64,000 bases of DNA from Trifolium pratense (GCF_020283565.1 NC_060060.1:73145257-73209256); one strand, 5' to 3'. Positions 1 to 11,711 are shown, counted from the first letter of the stretch. Made by a program: numbers and translations. Notes: a model not told the origin generated them from the letters alone.

Positions 1-98
1 TACATATACACCGCATTAACGCAAGGTTGGCTAATTTGGCTTCGTATGTGTTACATTAAAATACAATAGGCTATCATATAGTTTACACACATTTTAGC

Positions 99-858
99 GG
101 CGGATTCTAGGGTGGGAGACCATGATAGGTCTCTCACCAATGAGTCGTCTATTTTGTGGACTGGATTGAATGTGTACATGATAATATGATGTATTGTCAG
201 TATTAATTTTTTTTTTTTTGAAAAAAAAAGTTTTTGATATTTTTTTGGGAAAAAATTATCGATTTTTTCCGGGAAAAAGTTCCCGATTTTTTAGGGCAAA
301 AGTTTCGATTTCAGATAAAAACAATTCTGGAGTTTTTCTGGAAAAAAACGGAAAAAATCCCGATGTTTTCCGGAAAAAAGTTCCCGATTTTTTGGGAAAA
401 ATAGTTTCGAAATGTTCATCTGAAAAAGTATTGCTAATACAAAAAAGAGTGAAAACACAGAAAATATTTAAAACTTTTTTTCCGAATTAAATATTAGAAC
501 TTTTCCAGAAAAATATCGGAAACTTTTTTTCCGGAAACTTTTTTTCGAATAAAATATCGGAACTTTTTTCCCAAAAAAAGAACATAAACTTTTTTGTTCA
601 GACAAAACATCCGGAATTGTTTTTATCTAAAATCGAAAATTTCCCCCCGAAAATCGGGAACCTTTTTCCAAAAAAAATCGAAAAAAATTTCCCCAAAAAA
701 GATCGAAAACTTTTTTCCGAAAAAATCGGGAACTTTTTTTTTAAAAATTGAAAATAATATAATACTTACAGTACATCATAATATCACGTACACATTCAAT
801 CCACTCCACAAAACACATGACTCATTGGTGAGAGACCTATCATGGTCTCCCACCCTAG
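99..858. mobile_element. Mutator-like foldback element, copy 1
   Basis: The left end reads GGCGGATTCTAGGGTGGGAG and continues with ACCATGATAGGTCTCTCACC. The reverse complement of the same sequence lies at about 819-858, so this is a long terminal inverted repeat of roughly 100 bp. The interior is an imperfect palindrome of A and T runs around CCGGAAAA/TTTTCCGG blocks. No transposase is encoded; the open frames inside are low-complexity Lys/Phe/Ser strings. The right terminus stops at CCCTAG and lacks the final GAATCC seen in the 20220-20883 copy, so this copy is truncated there and no target duplication can be assigned. Confidence 0.7.
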
Positions 859-933
859 TGCGTACATACACATGGGTATGGTACTATGAGATTAATTGGT
901 TGGTCCCTACCTAAACTAAACATTCCTATTCTT

Positions 934-1804
934 GGCGGATTCTAGGGTGGGAGACCATGACATGTCTCTCACCAATGCACCACATGTTTTATTGTACCGT
1001 ATTGAATGTGTACATGATATTATGGTGTACTGTCAGTATTATATTATATTTTATTTTTGAAAAAAAGTTAATTATTTTTTCGGAAAAAAGCTTTCAATAT
1101 TTTTTTGGAAAAAAAATTTTAGATTTTTTTTTTTCAGAAAAAAAGTTCCCGATTTTTGGGGGAAAAATTTTCGATTTTAGATAAAAACAATTTCGAAGAT
1201 TTTGTCTGAACAAAAAAGTTTCCGTTCTTTTTTCGGGAAAAAAGTTTCGATATTTTATTCGGAAAAAAGTTTCGGATATTTTTCAGAAAAAAAAAGTTTC
1301 CGATATTTTTATGGAAAAGTTCTAATATTTTATTCGGAAAAAGTTTCTTATATTTTCTGTTTTTTCACTCTTTTTTGTATCAACAATATTTTTTAGGTGA
1401 ACATTTCGAAACTATTTTTCCCAAAAAACCGGGGACTATTTTCTGAAAAACATCGGAACTTTTTCCAGAAAAAATCGATTTTTTTTTTCGGAAAATATCC
1501 GAAACTTTTTTACCGAAAAAAGAATGCAAACTTTTTTTTTTCCAGAAAAACTTCAGAATTGTTTTTATCTGAAATCGAAACTTTTTCCCCCAAAAATCGG
1601 GAACTTTTTTTTCCAAAAAACATCGAAATTTTTTTCGCCAAAAAATATCGAAAACTTTTTTTCGGAAAAATCGAAAACTTATTTCCAAAAAAATAATATA
1701 ATACTAACAGTACACCATAATATCATGTACGCACTCAATCCAATTCACAAAACATGTAGTGCATCGGTGAGAGACCTATCATGGTCTCCCACGCTAGAAT
1801 CACC
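934..1804. mobile_element. Mutator-like foldback element, copy 2
   Basis: A second copy of the family, starting GGCGGATTCTAGGGTGGGAG and ending with the inverted form ...CACGCTAGAATCACC. It lies about 75 bp after copy 1 in the same orientation. The interior again consists of two facing arms rich in A/T runs and CCGGAAAA-type blocks. Flanking sequences (CCTATTCTT on the left, CTTCTTCTC on the right) do not form a convincing duplication. Assignment to the Mutator-like group comes from the 20220-20883 copy, which has an exact 9-bp duplication. Confidence 0.7.
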
Positions 1805-1939
1805 CTTCTTCTCATACAATACAACAATTTTATGAAATGAAAAAAAGCACTACACGGTACAAAACAACAAATGTGACTATATTTGTTGGAAAAAGCAAAT
1901 TATATGCCTAGTTAGTGAGAGAAACAAACATTGCTTTTC

Positions 1940-2165
1940 TGTTATTGAGAGAGAGACTCGACCAGGTTTGAGTGCAGTCAGGGATTTCTGCATTCAGGCA
2001 CATCCGAATCGTTCAATAACAGATCGGACGGTCAGATTTAAAACTCAATTTTATATTTAAAAAACTAACTAATATCTGAACTTAAAATCTTAATCGTTTG
2101 ATCAAAATCGAACGTTTTGTATGTACTGACTGCGTGCATTTTAACCGCACTGGATCCCGGAGAGA
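1940..2165. repeat. Probable dispersed repeat upstream of the transporter gene
   Basis: The stretch contains GTTTGAGTGCAGTCAGG on the left and GACTGCGTGCATTTTAACCG on the right, with TTAATCGTTTGATCAAAATC between. I recall this arrangement as a common dispersed sequence in legume genomes, but cannot confirm copy number here. No coding potential is seen. The transporter promoter probably lies just downstream. Confidence 0.3.
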
Positions 2166-2195
2166 CTCCATTCATTTCTTACTTGTTTCTTTCTT

Positions 2196-2650
2196 TCTAT
2201 ATACACCTTTATCATTCATTTCTTTCTCCCAGCCAGCCAGCATTGGAGTCTCCTTTACTTCACACACTCAATCCCACTTCACCTGTACAGTATTTATTTA
2301 CTTTCTCTTTTCTTTTTCACTCCTCCTTTTAGGGTGGGGGCACCTTATTTTGTTTTTGACTTTATTAAGTTTCATTTTCATCATTCAAAACATTGTTTCA
2401 AAAGCTACTTTTATTACCCTTTTTAATTAATTAAATTCACAACAATATATTATTATTATTTATACTCATCACATTTTTCACTCTCTTAAACTCTCTCAAC
2501 TATCATTTTCTGCTTTTAATCTAACAAACACTAGTCATTGTAAGCTAGTTACACTAATTTTGTTTATTAAGGATCTAAGTTTTTCTCAGATTTGGTTTAT
2601 AGATTCATTCATTCATTGTTTCTTTGTTTCCTTGTTTAGATTAACAAGTA
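2196..2650 (+). promoter_or_regulatory. Putative core promoter and 5' leader of the NAT gene
   Basis: A TATA-like CTATATACACC lies at about 2198-2208. It is followed by about 440 bp of pyrimidine-rich sequence (CT/TTC runs) up to the ATG at 2651, which has a purine at -3 (AAGTAATGG). The transcription start is inferred, not seen; an intron in the 5' leader cannot be excluded. Confidence 0.4.
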
Positions 2651-5600
2651 ATGGCAGGAGGAGGAGGAGGAGGAGGAGGTGGAGGAGCTCCAGCTAAATC
2701 AGATGAACCACAACCACATCCACCAAAGGATCAACTTCCCAATATTTCTTACTGCATTACTAGTCCTCCACCATGGCGTTAGTCTCTCCCTTTTCTGGAA
2801 AATATTTCTTTGGTTTGGATTTGGTTTTTATTTTATTTTTTATGCTTTTTTATTACTGCTATTTTTACTTCTTATTTCATTGGACTCAATTTCATTCAGA
2901 TTTTTTAATTTTTAATTTTTTTGCTTTACTTTCTTGTAATTAATTAAGCATTGATATTATTAAGGTTCTTTTCAGTTTTTTCTAGATCTAGATTCGGAAC
3001 AGTTTGATTATTAACTTCCAAATTTGCTCCATGATAGAATCTAATTTTAAATATTTTAGCTACTTTTTTAAATTAATAAAAATATATTTTGGGAATTTCT
3101 GGTTCAACAATGTTGTAAAGTAATTGGAATATTTGGCCAAGTCAAATGAAAATTCCTATTTGATTATTTGTAGTTTGTGTTGAAAATTTTAAGAATCTGC
3201 ATGCAACCCCTTTTCCCATTTTCCATAACATTTTTTTGTGTTTTTTTTTATTTTTTTCTAAAAAAAAGTTGTGGAAGGGGAAAGTCTTATTAACTTTTCC
3301 ATATGATTAATTCACTTTGCTTTTCTATATTTATTTTTCAATTGATTTTTAATGAGAAATTTGGGGACACTTTGCTGCAGCTGAGGCCATACTTCTTGGT
3401 TTTCAACATTTTCTGGTGATGCTCGGTACAACTGTGCTCATTCCAACTGCTCTTGTTCCTCAGATGGGAGGTGGAAATGTAAGGACTAACAAATTAAACA
3501 TACTTAAGGAAGAAGTTCATTAATTTTGCTATGAAAATCCAACCAAAATAAGCTTTATTAAAAAATATTCTATTTGTTTCAGGCGGAGAAGGCTAAAGTT
3601 ATTGAAACACTACTTTTTGTTGCCGGTATTAACACATTGGTGCAAACACTCTTTGGATCTCGACTACCTGCAGTAATCGGAGGGTCTTATACTTATGTGC
3701 CAACCACAATCTCAATAATTCTTGCTGGTCGATTCAGCGGTGAACCAGATCCGATAGAGGTCTCGTTAGAAGAATTAACTATATACTAAATGATGCATCA
3801 TTGATATGCTTACTGTATTACTTACTTTGTAATCAAATGACACTTACTCTAAATAGAGACTATGATTTGCAATCATACTGTATACCATTTTATTATTGTG
3901 TTAAATGTCTCAATAAGACCTTAGCAGTAATTTGATTTTGATTGGAACTTGTTGGTAACATATTTTTTCTTTCGGAAATTCCTTTTCAGAAATTCAAGAA
4001 GATAATGAGGGCAGTGCAGGGTGCTCTTATTGTTGCCTCAACTCTTCAAATAGTACTAGGCTTTAGTGGCCTTTGGCGTAACGTTGCAAGGTTGGTCTCA
4101 CATTCTTACCAAGTGGCATTATACTTTCTGTTAAGAGTCATTATTCCTTGCGATTATTTGTGCATATTTGAAGCTCATTTGCCTTTCTTATATTTAGGAT
4201 AGACTTGTTTCCTGTAATATAGTTCTGTGAAGTGAAAGTAGTTATGAGCATTAGTCTTAGTCTATATATAGTGCATATTTATTCTGTTTATGATATTCGT
4301 CAAATAGATATTATTCAATAAAAAATCCTTTTCAAATCTTTCTGTCTTTAAATGTATTGAAAATGTGACTGAAGCCTGAAGTGTAGTCATATTTAAGAAT
4401 ATCTTTGACTTGTATGCTTATTTGCCATTGTACTACCAAGATAAATTGTTTTTTGAGCTAGATATTATAGTTTAAGTGATTTGTGAAATTAGATTTGGAT
4501 TTTAGCCAAACTTTCCCATCTGATGTAAGTTTAATTATTTCTGCAGGTTCTTAAGTCCACTTTCAGCGGTTCCATTGGTTTCTCTTGTTGGTTTTGGGTT
4601 GTACGAGTTAGGTTTTCCTGGGGTAAGCCTTCTACTACATATTTACACTTACACTGGTCATGTTCAACATTGATCGACTAGAATTTCTACATTGATTGAC
4701 TAAAATTTTCAACATTGACGCTTGTGTTGGGTGTAGGTTGCTAAGTGTATAGAGATTGGACTGCCGGAGCTTATTTTGCTAGTATTTGTTTCACAGGTAG
4801 AGTTCCTTCAAGTTGCATACACATAGTGTCTTTTAATGTTTCTAAATGTCAACCTTATGATCTTAGTTTTTGGTTTCTATGATTATGAGTTTTTCCTAAC
4901 TAATTAGTGGTTTCATGCAGTATGTGCCCCATGTGTTACATTCCGGGAAAAATATCTTTGACCGGTTTGCTGTTTTATTTACAATTGTAATTGTGTGGAT
5001 ATATGCTCATCTACTCACTGTTGGAGGGGCCTATAACGGTGCTGCACCAAAAACACAGGCATCCTGCCGCACTGATCGTGCTGGACTTATCGATGCTGCT
5101 CCTTGGTTAGTTGTGTGATTTCGTTAAATTTACCCATTAACGGCATTCTATCTTTTGCAATTGTGTATACCCCTTAAGTTTTGCTAAGCTTTTGTATTGG
5201 TCCCGTAATTTAAGAGATTCAGATTGGTCCCCTGCCATGGCTGTCGGCTATCAGGCATTTACTGAGGTGGCAATTGGCAGTGACAACTAGTTTTGCAATT
5301 TTGAACTAGAGGGTGACCAAATCACATCCATGTGAATATGTGATGTGACCGATGGATTGATTGGCCACCATCTTATCCACTGGCAAAATGAACTCAACCA
5401 AAAAACTTAACCTTTTTAAAAATAATCTAATGCTTTGTAAATTTATACTTTAGCAAACGAGATTGAATTATATACATTCATTGATTTTCTCTTTTTCAAA
5501 TATATTTTTGTTATTTCAATTCAAGTATACAATGTAGTACTATTTTGACTAGAGTGTATTTTTGCCCTTATTGAAAAGATTTCTCTCACCGAAGTGGATA

Positions 5601-7300
5601 TCTGTCACATTTATCTCTCTTTAATCTTCTGTAACACTTGGAACTATTATAAACCTAAGAGCACATTGATATTTCTAAAGTTATACTCAGTTGGATCCTC
5701 GAGATATATTTGTTGGGGATCTACTTTCTAGGCTTAGCTTTGTGAGTGGAAACTTATTGAGAAGATTTTCTCATGAATTTTGTGTTTGCAGGATCAGAGT
5801 TCCATATCCCTTTCAATGGGGAGCACCTACATTTGATGCAGGCGAAGCATTTGCTATGATGATGGCATCTTTCGTTGCTCTTGTAGAGGTAATTTCTTTC
5901 TGAAGATATTCTCTTTTTAAAATTGGAATAGGATTTAGTTTCTGATTAATTGTTATTCTTTGTTGTGAAAATGGTTTTCTTAAATTGTATATTCTGTTTT
6001 TTTGGTACACAGTCCAGCGGAGCTTTCATTGCTGTATATAGGTATGCAAGTGCAACACCATTACCGCCTTCTATTCTTAGTCGGGGTATTGGTTGGCAGG
6101 TACGAGTATGACTAAATCTTGCGTTTATACATGATAGTCGTAATAATGGTAAAAGTTCATAGTTGATTGACTGTAATGATGATTTTTCACCAAGTAATCA
6201 AGTAGAACTTTCACTTTCAAGTATAATTCCTCATGCATCTTATTTATACTTGTTAGGGAGTCGGCATTCTGTTATCAGGATTGTTTGGAACAATTAGTGG
6301 ATCGTCCGTGTCTGTGTAAGGCTGAAATTATTCTGTTTGTATTCTTTACTAAGATTAATCAAACACTATTTCCTTGTTAATTTAATGAATGACAGTGATT
6401 TATTTGTTTTCCCTACAGAGAAAATGCAGGTCTTTTGGCTTTGACACGTGTTGGCAGTAGAAGAGTTGTGCAGATATCTGCTGGATTCATGATTTTCTTT
6501 TCAATTCTCGGTAAGTTGATTAAGCTTTGATAAATTTGTAATTTGATTCAATAATTGCTAACATTTCTTTCACGATGTAGGAAAATTTGGAGCAGTGTTC
6601 GCCTCTATCCCACCTGCAATCGTTGCTGCACTGTACTGCTTATTCTTTGCATATGTTGGTATGGTTGATTTAAGATAAACTCATACTTATATATACTTTA
6701 ATTTATTATGATGCTTAGGAGAAACACCACCATATAATTATTCCATTTTCATTCATCATTTGTAGGTGCTGGAGGTATTAGCTTTCTTCAGTTCTGCAAC
6801 CTTAACAGTTTTAGAACAAAGTTCATATTAGGCTTCTCTATATTCTTGGGATTGTCTATACCACAGTACTTCAATGAGTATACAGCAATTAATGGCTTTG
6901 GTCCAGTCCACACAGGCGGAAGATGGGTATGGATAAGATACATATAATATTATATTATCGACGATATATATAACTTTTTGCACCGACAATGTATCAAAAT
7001 TAAACTCATCTTAATAATATACATAAACTAGAATCTGTTCTTTTGGATGAGTTTACTCACTCATTTTTCTGTTTATGACAGTTCAATGATATAATTAATG
7101 TCCCATTTCAATCAAAAGCATTTGTTGCGGGTGTTGTGGCATATTTCCTAGACAACACATTACATAAGAAGGATTCATCCATTAGAAAGGACAGAGGCAA
7201 ACATTGGTGGGACAAGTACAAATCCTTCAAGGGTGACACAAGAAGTGAGGAGTTCTATTCACTGCCTTTCAATCTAAACAAATATTTTCCATCTGTTTAA
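2651..7300 (+). CDS. Nucleobase-ascorbate transporter (NAT/NCS2 family), 14 exons
   Basis: Exons: 2651-2777, 3381-3478, 3583-3759, 3990-4090, 4547-4622, 4737-4796, 4921-5105, 5792-5888, 6013-6099, 6257-6315, 6419-6510, 6581-6658, 6766-6926, 7082-7300. All junctions are GT-AG and together they give 1617 nt, 538 codons, with no frame error. The family moves purines, xanthine/urate or uracil across the plasma membrane with cation symport. Plant members have about 12 membrane spans; substrate here is unknown. The signature [QEP]-N-x-G-x4-T-[RKG] is present as ENAGLLALTR (exon 11), and the QH motif as GFQHFLVMLG (exon 2). The C-terminus ends NLNKYFPSV, as in the NAT6-like plant subgroup as I recall it. 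The N-terminus carries a ten-glycine run encoded by a GGA repeat. Length matches the usual 520-540 residues. Intron 7 (5106-5791) is the longest apart from intron 1 and contains repeat-like sequence. Confidence 0.93.
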
Positions 7301-7660
7301 TTGTGCAGCACAAGAGCTCTAAGATAAGGTGATTTAATCCTCACCAGAGTTTAGTTTAATATCAGATTTAATCTTATTACACGCCATATATAGCCATATG
7401 AGTAGTCTCTTCCACTCTATTATAGCATTTTGTAATACAATTATTTTCTTGCCTTTGTTTCTTTCTGTAAATTCTGATCAAGAAAATGGATTGACTTAGT
7501 AAATGTGAATGCTTAATTTTCTTCCTTTCATTTATGTCATGTTCACTTCAGAATTTCCTCCCAATCATGCAATGCATTTTCTACTCATTTATTTACTGAT
7601 ACTATACTATATTATCCATTTAATTACGAATAGTTAGTACTTATGACCAACATAATATGT
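7301..7660 (+). other. 3' UTR and flank of the NAT gene
   Basis: AT-rich sequence after the stop codon with no open frame of interest. Polyadenylation is likely within the first 250 bp (for example near TTTTGTAATACAATTATTTT at about 7428), but no classical AATAAA is seen at a clear site. Confidence 0.4.
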
Positions 7661-7857
7661 GTCCGTTTGAAATAACTTATTTTTGAGCTTATACAAAATA
7701 ACTTATGCAAATAAATAAGTTTTTATGTATGATTATAAGTTTGTCAAGGTTATGAAAACAATAGCTTATAAAAATACAATTTTCGTTAGTAGGATAAACT
7801 ATTTATTTGCATAAGTTGTTTTGTACAAGCTCAAAAATAAGTTATTTTAAACGGGAT
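7661..7857. mobile_element. MITE of about 200 bp with long inverted ends
   Basis: The left arm GTCCGTTTGAAATAACTTAT, continuing TTTTGAGCTTATACAAAATA, is the reverse complement of the right arm ending ATAAGTTATTTTAAACGGGA. The arms are about 60 bp with a few mismatches around a short centre. The flanks (CATAATATG and CATATATTG) are similar but not identical, so the superfamily (Mutator-like or hAT-like) is unsettled. Confidence 0.65.
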
Positions 7858-8190
7858 CATATATTGATACTTGGGTGGTACAAGTTTGTACTCTGAAAAA
7901 CTTTTTTTTTAAAAAGAATTTAATATGTATAAAAGAATTGTAAAAATATATTCATAATGGATAAAAAAATTACATTTAATAAAATAATCATAATAAATCA
8001 GAACGTGAAAAATACTCTCGTTGCTATGAAGAAAAGTAGAGTTGTCAAAAAACGGGCTATCCAACCCTAAACAGATCGGTTCAGATGGACTTTGGTTTTC
8101 ATCGGGTTGGGCCAACGATGACATTTTTAAATTCGGGCTTTTTTGGTCCGGGCGAAAAAACCCTAAAAAAATTCGGGCTAATATTTTAAG

Positions 8191-9104
8191 ATGATTTCTC
8201 TCCCGAACCTCTGCCTTTATTTTATATCCCAAAAATCTCATTTTGCCCCTTGCGGTTTGAAAACTTTTTGCCAACAAACATCGGTTTTTACGAACCGAAG
8301 TTTTTAAAACATGGAAAAAAAATTCGGTTTATATAAACCGAAATAACATAAATTTACCTCCCAAAAAGAAGAAAGATTTATGTGAAAATTCGTGTAGAGC
8401 TACTTGTGGTAAATTTAGCATATCTCTCTGAATATAAGTCGTATGCTAATGATTTTTAATCTAGTGTAAAGAAGACAAAATTTACTACAAGATTGACACC
8501 GGAATTGTTAAATTTCATTAAGTATAGCATGAGAAAATCTACCTACAGGTTTGAGAAAAGTTTCTGCAAAATGTTGTAGAGATACCCGTGGTAAATTTAT
8601 CATAGCTCTTTGAATATAAGTCGTATGCTAATGATTTTTGATCTAGTGTAAAGAAGACAATATTTACTACAAGATTGACACCGGAATTGTTAAATTTCAT
8701 TAAGTATAGTATGAAAATATTTACCTACAAGTTTGAGAAAAAATTCTGCTCTATTTCTGTACCAGTACCCATTATTTGGTCAAACTGATCCAATTGGATA
8801 GTTAACCCTCAAAACAAAAATTATATTTGTATTCTTGAAACCCTAAGCTTTCCAACGAGTGGTCGTTTACTCAAATCGGACATCGTTTAGTATTTCAAAT
8901 AAATTGTGGAAGTTGAGGGTCTCATGCAGAATTTATGTAGGAAATCTGGAACAAAATTTGGAACACAATATTTCGGTTTATATTAACCGAAATTTTTTAG
9001 CATGACAAAAAAATTCGGTTCGTATAAACCGCAGTATCCCCAAAGGCAAAAACGAAAATTCAGGGAATAGAAAAAAAATGCGGTGGTCGGGAAAGAAAAC
9101 TTCG
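8191..9104. mobile_element. Mutator-like non-autonomous element with 9-bp TSD
   Basis: The element is flanked by the direct repeat TATTTTAAG at 8182-8190 and 9105-9113. The ends are inverted: TTTCTCTCCCGAACC on the left against the complement TTTCTTTCCCGACC on the right. Inner parts of the arms (8281-8350 and 8970-9042) contain short palindromes of the form CGGTTTATATAAACCG. It is 914 bp, has no transposase, and holds a tandem duplication (8391-8750). Confidence 0.75.
8391..8750. repeat. Two-copy tandem duplication, period about 182 bp
   Basis: The sequence AATATAAGTCGTATGCTAAT occurs at 8431 and again at 8613. The surrounding about 180 bp (including TTTACTACAAGATTGACACC) is repeated with about 90% identity. 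It forms the core of the Mutator-like element at 8191-9104. No coding content was recognised. Confidence 0.8.
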
Positions 9105-9249
9105 TATTTTAAGACTCAAACTTTACATTTATTTGAAACTTTACATTTATTTGGACTAGGCGGACTGGTCAATACAGTCTAAACTATTTTGACAGTTTAG
9201 AAAAGGATTTGTTCATAACATCCTGCTGTTATGAAAATGGAGTTGGGAT

Positions 9250-9560
9250 AACAATATTTTTTTTTTATCTTCCTTTTTACTTTTAGACTGATACACGGTT
9301 ACTTTTTGAGTTTGGCAAAGACATCCTTTTTTTAGAGTTTTTTTTCGCGCATTCTTCTATTTCTCACGTGATTTGTAAAATGACTAAAATACTTCTCTCG
9401 CTATTTAAGTAGCGAACTCGGCGTGCAAGTTATATAGCAAGGGACAGTTTTTTAAACCCAACTCCAACGTTTGCATCTACACACTGCCAGATGAAATAAC
9501 ACTCGGTTTGAAAAAACTACCGTTTGCTACATAGATAGTGAACTCCTTTCACCTAATTCA
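9250..9560. repeat. Dispersed repeat with TTTAAGTAGC motif, copy A
   Basis: The stretch around 9340-9420 (TTCTCACGTGATTTGTAAAA, then CGCTATTTAAGTAGCGAACT) matches the reverse complement of about 17230-17360, where CTACTTAAGTAGC is seen. Two copies in opposite orientation suggest a dispersed element whose ends I cannot define. It directly precedes the transposon-like pseudogene at 9693. Confidence 0.4.
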
Positions 9561-9692
9561 CATTCTAAGTAGCAAACTATCACAATACACAAATGTGTGG
9601 TCTCCAATGCACTAGACAGATTGTGTGGTCTAAAATGCACCATAACTTATATAAATAAACACGTGTGGTCCATTTTTCATTTACAACATAGA

Positions 9693-10040
9693 AAAATGGA
9701 CAATTTTTCATTCCAAAATAGCACTCACCTAGCTGCAATAAACTACAACAACGGAAAGTCGAATCTTTTTAGGATCCACGTCAATGTTAAGTTGGCTGAT
9801 CTGAAGCACCAACCGAACCAACTCAACGACCGTCTCAATTGTCGTGAGGCAAGAAGGGTGTCCAGTATTGAGTATCGTCGTATGTAGGTCGGCTCAGATG
9901 GACGTGTTACAAACACCAACATGAAACTTCAGAATAACGATGACTTGAGAACCATATTCTCTGTTTTCTCTCATCACAATACGAAGGAACAAATCGAGTT
10001 AGACGCGACATTTGTGAGATTTGTTCAAGTTTGATCGGTC
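9693..10040 (+). pseudogene. Transposon-encoded protein remnant
   Basis: The frame opening at ATGGACAATTTTTCATTCC reads MDNFSFQNSTHLAAINYNNG, then a stretch including FRIHVNVKLADLKHQ. It meets an in-frame TAG at 9885-9887. The same frame continues for about 45 codons (VGSDGRVTNTNMKLQN) before TGA at about 10034. I recall similar short proteins repeated many times in legume genomes, so it is probably transposon-derived, but the family could not be named with certainty. It is broken and shows no sign of a current function. Confidence 0.4.
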
Positions 10041-10426
10041 TAAGACCTTTAGGATTGCACTTAGAAGTCAAACTTCTGTTTTCGATCCTACAACCTTCCA
10101 CTTAGCTACTCCCACCTTCTAATTTGGTAGTTTGAGACAATCTCATTTGTCTATGGGAAAACCACTAGCTTATCCGAGATTTTTTTTTTCTTTAAAAGGA
10201 TGCATGTAATCCGTGTTTAGTTTTGAGATCAAAATATCACAATTACCCAAAAAAAATATGTATAAATAAATAGTCAGAATTTCTGTGCCGCTAAAAATAA
10301 TAATAAGAACTTCTTTCTACTTCAGTAATATCGTTGTGATTTTCATAACAATAAAGATTTATTATACTAGTACAAAATTTAAAACCAAAATAAATCTATT
10401 AAAAAACATAAAATGAAAAAAAAAAT

Positions 10427-10475
10427 AGCGGGCCGGAGATCAAACCAAGGTCACCCGCGTGATAGGCTTATGACG
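10427..10475 (-). pseudogene. Partial tRNA-Asp-like relic (copy 1)
   Basis: On the minus strand CCTATCACGCGGGTGACC is followed by TTGGTTTGATCTCCGGC. This matches the anticodon arm, variable loop and T arm of a plant tRNA-Asp. The 5' half is not recognisable. The anticodon position reads ATC instead of GTC, and the T arm has C-to-T changes. It is not a functional tRNA. Confidence 0.5.
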
Positions 10476-10523
10476 ATGGATGAACGATAAAACCGAGGAA
10501 TTTTGAAATAACAACTAAAAAAG

Positions 10524-10587
10524 TGCCGCTGCCGGAGATCAAACCAGGGTCACCCGCGTGATAGGCGGGAATACTTACTACAACGAC
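10524..10587 (-). pseudogene. tRNA-Asp-like pseudogene with D-arm deletion (copy 2)
   Basis: The minus strand begins GTCGTTGTAGTAAGTATTCC, runs through CGCCTATCACGCGGGTGACC, and ends TTTGATCTCCGGCAGCGGCA. It aligns end to end with plant tRNA-Asp except for loss of about 8 nt in the D arm (after GTAGTA). It also has G-to-A at the first anticodon position and C-to-T changes in the T loop. At 64 nt it is too short to fold as a normal tRNA. It could be a decayed gene or the head of a SINE. Confidence 0.6.
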
Positions 10588-11711
10588 ATAATGTTGATGA
10601 TAACGTTTCTATTCGTTACAAAAACTAGTAAAGACTTTTCAAAAATTACAACGTCACACAAATAAGTGCACTAAGCACTTATGATTTCTGATGTCAAAAA
10701 AAAAAAAAAAAAACTGATGATTTCTTTTCTTTGTAATTTTTTTTAAATAATATTTCATAAAAAAAAATCCTTTTTAATATTTTTTATAAGAAAAACAAAT
10801 CCTTATTAATATATACACCATAAATCTATCTATTATTAATATAAATAATCAAGGCTATTTTCCTTTTTTTTTTTTGGCAAATTCTTATTTACCCATTTAA
10901 CAAAGTTGGGTATCCCAACCCATCCTAGTTGTCAATTGTAGAGATATCAATATGTCTATTTCTTTGTGCCATTATTATTGATAGATTGGTACATGTTATT
11001 ATATGTAATTGTATATTCAACCCAAATGCATTAATCGAAACTTTTTATCATTTCCTATTCAATTATAATTTATAAGTGTTCCCTCGACCAATTTCTCAAA
11101 GAAATTCCCACTACTTTGGTTTGTCATCACTGTCCTTACTTTCACTTCAAAATTATGCCACCATTTTTGTTTTTCGAAAACAAACTAATTAAAATTTAAT
11201 TATTTTATATTTCGACATGTATTTAAAATAAATCATTTTTTTTAATCTTTCTTTTTTATTCTAATAAAATTAGATCTATTTAACCCGTAGTCCGTGCGGA
11301 CTTAAGACCAATTTTTTAATCCATTTTATTTTTTTGCTCGTGTGAGTTGGATCGTTAAGATTGTGAGTAATGCGAGTTAAATCCGCGTGTTTGTGGGTTG
11401 ACCCGTGACCTTATTATTTTTTTTAATATAATTAATTACATATTTTATCACTTATAAATTATAACTTGGTCCATGTCCAAATCTAATATTTTTCTTAAAA
11501 AAAATAATATTGAAGTTCTTATATAAATATCATTTGTGATTATTTTATGAATTTGGGGTGTGTGTGGAGAAAGAGTGCTGATGAGAACCTATTGAATTTG
11601 AGTTTAATTGCATTACTAAAAAATGTCACAAATTTTATTTTTTTTTATTTGTTACTTACAATTTATGTTATAACATAAAATTATTTGCTTAAATTTTTTT
11701 TAGTAACAATA
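10588..11711. other. Gene-free AT-rich stretch
   Basis: Homopolymer A and T runs, no open frame with recognisable content, and no clear terminal repeats. The segment around 11280-11410 (CCGTAGTCCGTGCGGACTTA, GTGAGTTGGATCGTTAAG) resembles transposon-end sequence but no partner was found. Confidence 0.5.

Larger units (their letters stand above)
8037..9198. mobile_element. hAT-like non-autonomous element, split by a nested insertion
   Basis: The left end is TAGAGTTGTCAAAAAACGGG and the right end is the inverted TTTTGACAGTTT. Both are flanked by AGAAAAG; the 8-bp versions are AAGAAAAG and TAGAAAAG, one mismatch. Only about 250 bp belong to this element, because the Mutator-like element at 8191-9104 lies inside it. 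No transposase is encoded. Confidence 0.5.

Noticed and set aside
194..490. Open frames of 98-126 residues rich in Lys, Phe and Ser in the foldback elements (also 594-914, 1397-1696, 20311-20691)
   Set aside because: They are translations of A/T runs and CCGGAAAA blocks inside inverted repeats and appear on both strands of each copy. No domain or start context supports them.
7909..8277. 122-residue minus-strand frame
   Set aside because: It spans the boundary of two transposons (8037 and 8191) and consists of their terminal sequences.
10524..10587. A functional tRNA-Asp gene
   Set aside because: The D arm lacks about 8 nt, the anticodon is changed to ATC and the T loop is mutated.
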